From contig CAZILN010000222.1 of the NCBI GenBank assembly GCA_964540005.1, forward strand, positions 1 to 9,872: a DNA stretch of 9,872 nucleotides, read 5' to 3'. The DNA comes from CAZILN01 sp964540005 (GTDB taxonomy: Bacteria > Bacteroidota > Bacteroidia > Bacteroidales > SM23-62). Under the pieces are notes generated by a model, which searched no databases, had not been told where the DNA came from, and saw only the letters and a list, made by a program, of their open reading frames with translations. The position numbers and the translations under genes were made by a program. Shown in pieces: positions 6,638-9,872 of this stretch; within the stretch, counting starts at the first letter, position 1, and each line of letters starts with the position of its first letter.

Positions 6638-7547
6638 TACTCCTCTTCGCATACAATATTGACATAAACAGGATAAGAAGTAATCCACTCAGGAAGGTAT
6701 ACAGGTATGTTTCATCAACAGCGCCTACCTTGTCGAGATCAAACTGGATTTTCCCGTTAAAATAGAGGTGAAAAAAAACTACTGCCAGCCCGTTGTTAAT
6801 AAAGTGAGCCAGTACCGGCAGCCACATGCTGCGGCTCCAGACCAGCATATACCCAAATGAGGCCCCCAACAGGATACGGGGTATAAACCCGAAAAACTGG
6901 AAATGCATGAGGCTGAATAATACCGCTCCTATCCATACTCCCACATGATGGCTCTTTGTCCATTCAGTAAAAATGCGCTGAACAAGGCCCCTGAAAAGGA
7001 ATTCCTCTCCCAGTGAAGGGATCAGTGCAATCATTATCATATTGACTATAAAACCCTTCAGGCTTTCCTGGTTGAGAAAGGTATCCATCATCAGCTCAGA
7101 GTTCTGTTCACTTTCGAGTATGCGCTCCTTTAAATCCCCCAGGCGGTCAGGAAAAGGTATGGAATAATTCAGCTGAGCTATGAAGTTGATCAGGGGTATC
7201 GCTGAAAACATGATAAGTATGACCAGCAGGTAATTACCTGTTGATGGGGTATTGTCGAGCCCCAGGTAGTTGTAAGTACTGCCCGAGATCAGCCAGGCAC
7301 CAAGCAGGGCAGGCACAAGAAATAGTCCGGTTGAGTAACCCATCTGCAGGAATTTCAGAAGGGCGGTGTGACCTTCAAAATCCTTTAATTCAAGAACTTC
7401 CTGGATCACCTCCCAGCTGGCATCGAATGCAAAGGAGGCAACCAGTATGGACAATCCCAGTATGATCAGGTAGGATGTAACCATCAGGAATCCTACCAGG
7501 ACCAATTTGGATAGGGGATGAGCATCCCTGAAAACTCCGTAGACCAT
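6630..7547 (-). CDS. CPBP family intramembrane metalloprotease (CAAX protease / Abi type)
   Basis: This 305-residue integral membrane protein has about seven or eight hydrophobic segments (near residues 13-40, 67-90, 104-126, 165-180, 203-218, 222-238, 243-262 and 282-300). The three signature motifs are present in order: EEFLFR (Glu181, Glu182, Arg186), FSLMH (Phe211 to His215) and HFINN (His248, Asn252). They form the metal-dependent active site of the CAAX-prenyl-endopeptidase-like family. In bacteria these proteins have been linked to bacteriocin immunity, protein processing and membrane stress, but the substrate here cannot be told from sequence. The ATG at 7547 begins MVYGVFRDAHPLSKL, a short cytoplasmic lead into helix one. 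It is a single gene: convergent with the unknown gene (8-bp overlap of the 3' ends) and divergent from dusB with a 76-bp gap. I saw no convincing promoter match for it. Confidence 0.92.
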   Translation of the reverse strand: MVYGVFRDAHPLSKLVLVGFLMVTSYLIILGLSILVASFAFDASWEVIQEVLELKDFEGHTALLKFLQMGYSTGLFLVPALLGAWLISGSTYNYLGLDNTPSTGNYLLVILIMFSAIPLINFIAQLNYSIPFPDRLGDLKERILESEQNSELMMDTFLNQESLKGFIVNMIMIALIPSLGEEFLFRGLVQRIFTEWTKSHHVGVWIGAVLFSLMHFQFFGFIPRILLGASFGYMLVWSRSMWLPVLAHFINNGLAVVFFHLYFNGKIQFDLDKVGAVDETYLYTFLSGLLLILFMSILYAKRSIN

Positions 7548-7564
7548 TTGCCTCAGCTTTTTAT

Positions 7565-7596
7565 TCTGTTATTGTGTTTTGAATTTGATAAATTTG
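7565..7596 (+). promoter_or_regulatory. Candidate promoter for dusB
   Basis: TAAATTTG at 7589-7596 matches TAnnTTTG exactly. TCTG at 7565-7568, 20 nt upstream, is one mismatch from TTTG. The predicted start near 7602 leaves a leader of only about 20 nt before the dusB start codon, which supports a start near 7624. Confidence 0.5.
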
Positions 7597-7623
7597 CCCC
7601 CTAAAGTAATACTATTTTAGAAC

Positions 7624-8625
7624 TTGGTGAAGATCAAAAATATAGAACTTCCTGACTATTTTCTAGCCCTTGCTCCCATGGAAGATATGACCGATCCCTC
7701 ATTCAGGTCAATTTGTAAAACCTACGGTGCTGATATTGTATACACTGAGTTCATATCTTCTGACGGATTAATACGTAATGGGGCAAAAAGCCTTAAAAAA
7801 CTACAGATCTTTGAAGATGAACGCCCTGTCGGCATACAGCTTTACGGACACCTGTGCGATGCAATGGTCGAGGCCGCCAGGATGGCTGAAAAATCCAATC
7901 CGGAATTAATTGATCTGAATTTCGGATGTCCTGTTAAGAAAATTGCCAGGCGCGGGGCAGGAGCCGGCATGCTGAAGAATGTACCGGCCATGGTAGGAAT
8001 GACCCGGTCCGTCGTCGACTCAACTACCCTTCCTGTAACAGTAAAAACCAGGCTGGGGTGGGATGATTCCAGAAAAGATATCCTTGACATAGCTTTGCAG
8101 TTACAGGATGCGGGCATAGCTGCGCTTACAATTCATGGCCGGACAGGCGTACAGCTTTATCGCGGAAAAGCTGACTGGACATTGATCGGGGAGGTAAAAA
8201 ACCATCCTTCCATTCATATACCCATCATTGGCAACGGGGATGTCGACACTCCTTTGAAAGCCAAGGAGATGTTTGAAGAATACGGGGTAGACGGGATAAT
8301 GATAGGCCGGGCCTGTATTGGCAGGCCATGGATCTTCAGGGATATTAAGCATTATCTTAAAACCGGTGAGACACTGTCTCCTCCTGATATAAATGAAAGA
8401 GTGGACCTGGCAAGGCTCCACCTGGAGAAATCAATTAACTGGAAAGGTGAGCCCAGGGGGATCTATGAGATGAGAAGACATTTTATAAATTATTTCAAGG
8501 GGCTTCCTGGTTTCAAAGATACCAAACTTCAGCTGGTTACTACCCTGGAGATAAATGAGATCTTTGATATCCTTGAAAGGATAAGGGATAGATATGCATT
8601 TACACTTACCGACCCTCCCTGGTGA
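7624..8625 (+). CDS. dusB: tRNA-dihydrouridine synthase, DusB type
   Basis: This 333-residue FMN enzyme reduces specific uridines in the tRNA D-loop to dihydrouridine using NADPH. The TIM-barrel landmarks are all present: LALAPMEDMTDPSFR (residues 14-28), DIVYTEFISSDGLI (37-50), IDLNFGCPVKK with the catalytic Cys102, VTVKTRLGWD with Lys141, IHGRT with His171, GNGDV (203-207) and IMIGRA (225-230). The last two bind the FMN phosphate. The start is not ATG. TTG at 7624 gives MVKIKNIELP, which matches the usual N-terminus of related proteins as I recall them, and GTG at 7627 is the alternative. An in-frame TAG at 7618 rules out anything further upstream, and the next in-frame ATG (7678) would cut into the FMN-binding barrel. 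It has its own promoter candidate and appears to be transcribed alone. Confidence 0.95.
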   Translation: MVKIKNIELPDYFLALAPMEDMTDPSFRSICKTYGADIVYTEFISSDGLIRNGAKSLKKLQIFEDERPVGIQLYGHLCDAMVEAARMAEKSNPELIDLNFGCPVKKIARRGAGAGMLKNVPAMVGMTRSVVDSTTLPVTVKTRLGWDDSRKDILDIALQLQDAGIAALTIHGRTGVQLYRGKADWTLIGEVKNHPSIHIPIIGNGDVDTPLKAKEMFEEYGVDGIMIGRACIGRPWIFRDIKHYLKTGETLSPPDINERVDLARLHLEKSINWKGEPRGIYEMRRHFINYFKGLPGFKDTKLQLVTTLEINEIFDILERIRDRYAFTLTDPPW

Positions 8626-8650
8626 ATTTAACTGCTGTCACTTTTAGCAC

Positions 8651-8696
8651 ACCGGCTTTCAGATTCCGAGAAAAAATATCAACTTTAAAGCCTGGT
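8651..8696. other. Imperfect inverted repeat after dusB
   Basis: ACCGGCTTT (8651-8659) pairs with AAAGCC-T-GGT (8687-8696) through nine base pairs with one bulged T and a loop of about 27 nt. It sits in the 137-bp gap between dusB and the S9 peptidase gene. The long loop and the missing T-run argue against a standard intrinsic terminator, so it may be an mRNA structure or chance. Confidence 0.25.
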
Positions 8697-8762
8697 AAGA
8701 CATTTCCATATAATACATATATTAATGGCAAACAACACTGATCAACTGAAAAATTACACATC

Positions 8763-9872
8763 ATGAACAGCAAGCATTTCCTGTTATCATTGATTGTCCT
8801 GTTAACAACAATTGCCAGCTTTGGGCAATACCGTAACCAGTCAGCACTCAGTATTGAACAGATCATGAAAGGACCGGAATTTGTGGGCCACCTGCCAGGC
8901 AATGCATACTGGTCACCCGACAGTAAAACTGCCTATTTCAGATGGAATCCCGGAAACAGCCTTGTTGAACCTCTTTACAAAGTATCTGTCCTGGACGGCA
9001 AAGTTGAAAAAGTTGATGAAACGGCAGAATATGACCTTCCATCAAGAGGCGGAAAATTCAATAAGGACCGCACCAGATACCTCTACCTTAGTGAGGGTGA
9101 TATCATCCTCCTGGATCTTGCCAGCGGAGAATCACGAAAACTGATGACTAACCGCGAAGATATAGAATCTGTCAGCTTTACAGCCGACGAAGATGCCCTG
9201 GTATATTCCCTGTCTCAAGACCTGGTGAAATGGGAGATCGAAACAGGCACCATTGAACAACTTACTAATTTCACTGATAAGGAAGAAAGACCCCAAAGTA
9301 ACTCCGGATCGGATGAGGACTTTCTTTCGAATCAGCAGCAGGAGTTATTTCTCTATTTCCGGAAGCAGAAGGAAAGGGAAGCGGCCCGGAAGGAAAATGA
9401 TAAGCTGAAGCCTGAAAAGAAGAAACCCATATCCATACCACTCATCAACAAATCGCTCTATGATATTGAATTGAGTCCTAACGGTAAATACATCTCCTTC
9501 TCTCTCTTTGAAAGGAACAACTCGTCTGAGCATACCGAAGTTCCGAAATTCGTTACTGAATCAGGCTTTACCGAGACCAGCAGGGCACGATCCAAAGTAG
9601 GCAGTGGTTTCGGTACCATAGAATACTTTGTGTACCATCTGGCAAAGGATACTGTCTTCAGTATCTCACTGGATGACCTCCCGGGAATAAATGATGCCCC
9701 GGAATATAAGCTTGATTACAATATCCCAGCAGATGAAGATGGTCCGAGGAAGGTCATTACTACCAATCTTATATGGTCCGGTAATGGTGAACAGGGCATT
9801 CTGAATATCAGGTCACTGGATAACAAAGACAGGTGGATCCTTCTGCTTGATCCTGAAACCGGGACCACCCAG
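8763..9872 (+). CDS. S9 family peptidase (prolyl oligopeptidase / DPP IV-like), N-terminal part, cut by the window edge
   Basis: A 370-codon frame with no stop runs from ATG 8763 to the right edge. Residues 1-21 form a signal peptide (basic start, hydrophobic LLSLIVLLTTIASF, likely cleavage before Gln22). There is no lipobox cysteine, so export to the periplasm is expected. The mature part begins with SIEQIMKGPEFVGHLPGN, like S9 proteins of Bacteroidota as I recall them. It continues with beta-propeller blades of the type WSPDSKTAYF (50-59), VSFTADEDALVYS (137-149) and IELSPNGKYISF (235-246). A very charged segment (about 184-222, rich in Lys, Glu and Arg) interrupts the propeller. The alpha/beta-hydrolase domain with the Ser-Asp-His triad lies beyond the window, so catalytic competence is unproven. 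Members cut peptides after proline or related residues. The ATG choice rests on the signal peptide. No good promoter match was found upstream. Confidence 0.85.
   Translation, partial: MNSKHFLLSLIVLLTTIASFGQYRNQSALSIEQIMKGPEFVGHLPGNAYWSPDSKTAYFRWNPGNSLVEPLYKVSVLDGKVEKVDETAEYDLPSRGGKFNKDRTRYLYLSEGDIILLDLASGESRKLMTNREDIESVSFTADEDALVYSLSQDLVKWEIETGTIEQLTNFTDKEERPQSNSGSDEDFLSNQQQELFLYFRKQKEREAARKENDKLKPEKKKPISIPLINKSLYDIELSPNGKYISFSLFERNNSSEHTEVPKFVTESGFTETSRARSKVGSGFGTIEYFVYHLAKDTVFSISLDDLPGINDAPEYKLDYNIPADEDGPRKVITTNLIWSGNGEQGILNIRSLDNKDRWILLLDPETGTTQ

Noticed and set aside
6630..7547. The CPBP protease as part of an abortive-infection or bacteriocin immunity system.
   Set aside because: No bacteriocin, toxin, restriction or phage-related gene accompanies it, and family membership alone does not indicate defence.
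1..9872. tRNA, rRNA, riboswitch, CRISPR array, insertion sequence or attachment site.
   Set aside because: I scanned the gaps between genes by eye and found no cloverleaf, regular spacer-repeat array, terminal inverted repeats or transposase-like frame.

Overview
The window reads as an ordinary chromosomal stretch from a member of the Bacteroidota, probably class Bacteroidia. Three things point there. The respiratory operon has the order cytochrome b, flavoprotein, iron-sulfur protein, and its protein sequences resemble those remembered from this phylum. Four upstream regions carry good or partial matches to the Bacteroidota promoter pattern TTTG, about 18-20 nt, TAnnTTTG. Genes are preceded by A/T-rich leaders rather than Shine-Dalgarno sequences. 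There is no sign of phage, transposon, CRISPR, rRNA or tRNA.

Layout. At the left edge is the N-terminal part of a minus-strand M24-type Xaa-Pro aminopeptidase (1-512). It diverges from a plus-strand operon for a B-type succinate:quinone oxidoreductase / fumarate reductase: sdhC/frdC (677-1348), sdhA/frdA (1370-3289) and sdhB/frdB (3302-4042). A second, full-length M24 aminopeptidase P-like gene (4189-5583, minus) converges on this operon. An A/T-rich 322-bp intergenic region (5584-5905) holds two divergent promoter candidates and five copies of TATTAACA. It leads into a 243-residue protein of unknown function (5906-6637, plus) that resembles a protein I recall from Bacteroidota. That gene overlaps tail-to-tail with a CPBP (CAAX-type) membrane protease gene (6630-7547, minus). 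The protease gene diverges from dusB, a tRNA-dihydrouridine synthase gene with a non-ATG start (7624-8625). At the right edge is the N-terminal 370 residues of a secreted S9-family (prolyl oligopeptidase / DPP IV-like) peptidase (8763 to the end).

How the genes work together. Only sdhCAB forms a clear functional unit: it encodes the three subunits of one membrane complex that interconverts succinate and fumarate with the quinone pool. The two aminopeptidases P and the S9 peptidase share a theme of cleaving proline-containing peptides, but they lie in separate transcription units. The rest are single housekeeping or accessory genes.

I found no convincing new multi-gene system. The least explained parts are the unknown protein at 5906-6637 with the repeated motif around its promoter, a GC-rich perfect hairpin in the sdhC leader, and heptad-like repeats between the convergent genes at 4043-4188.
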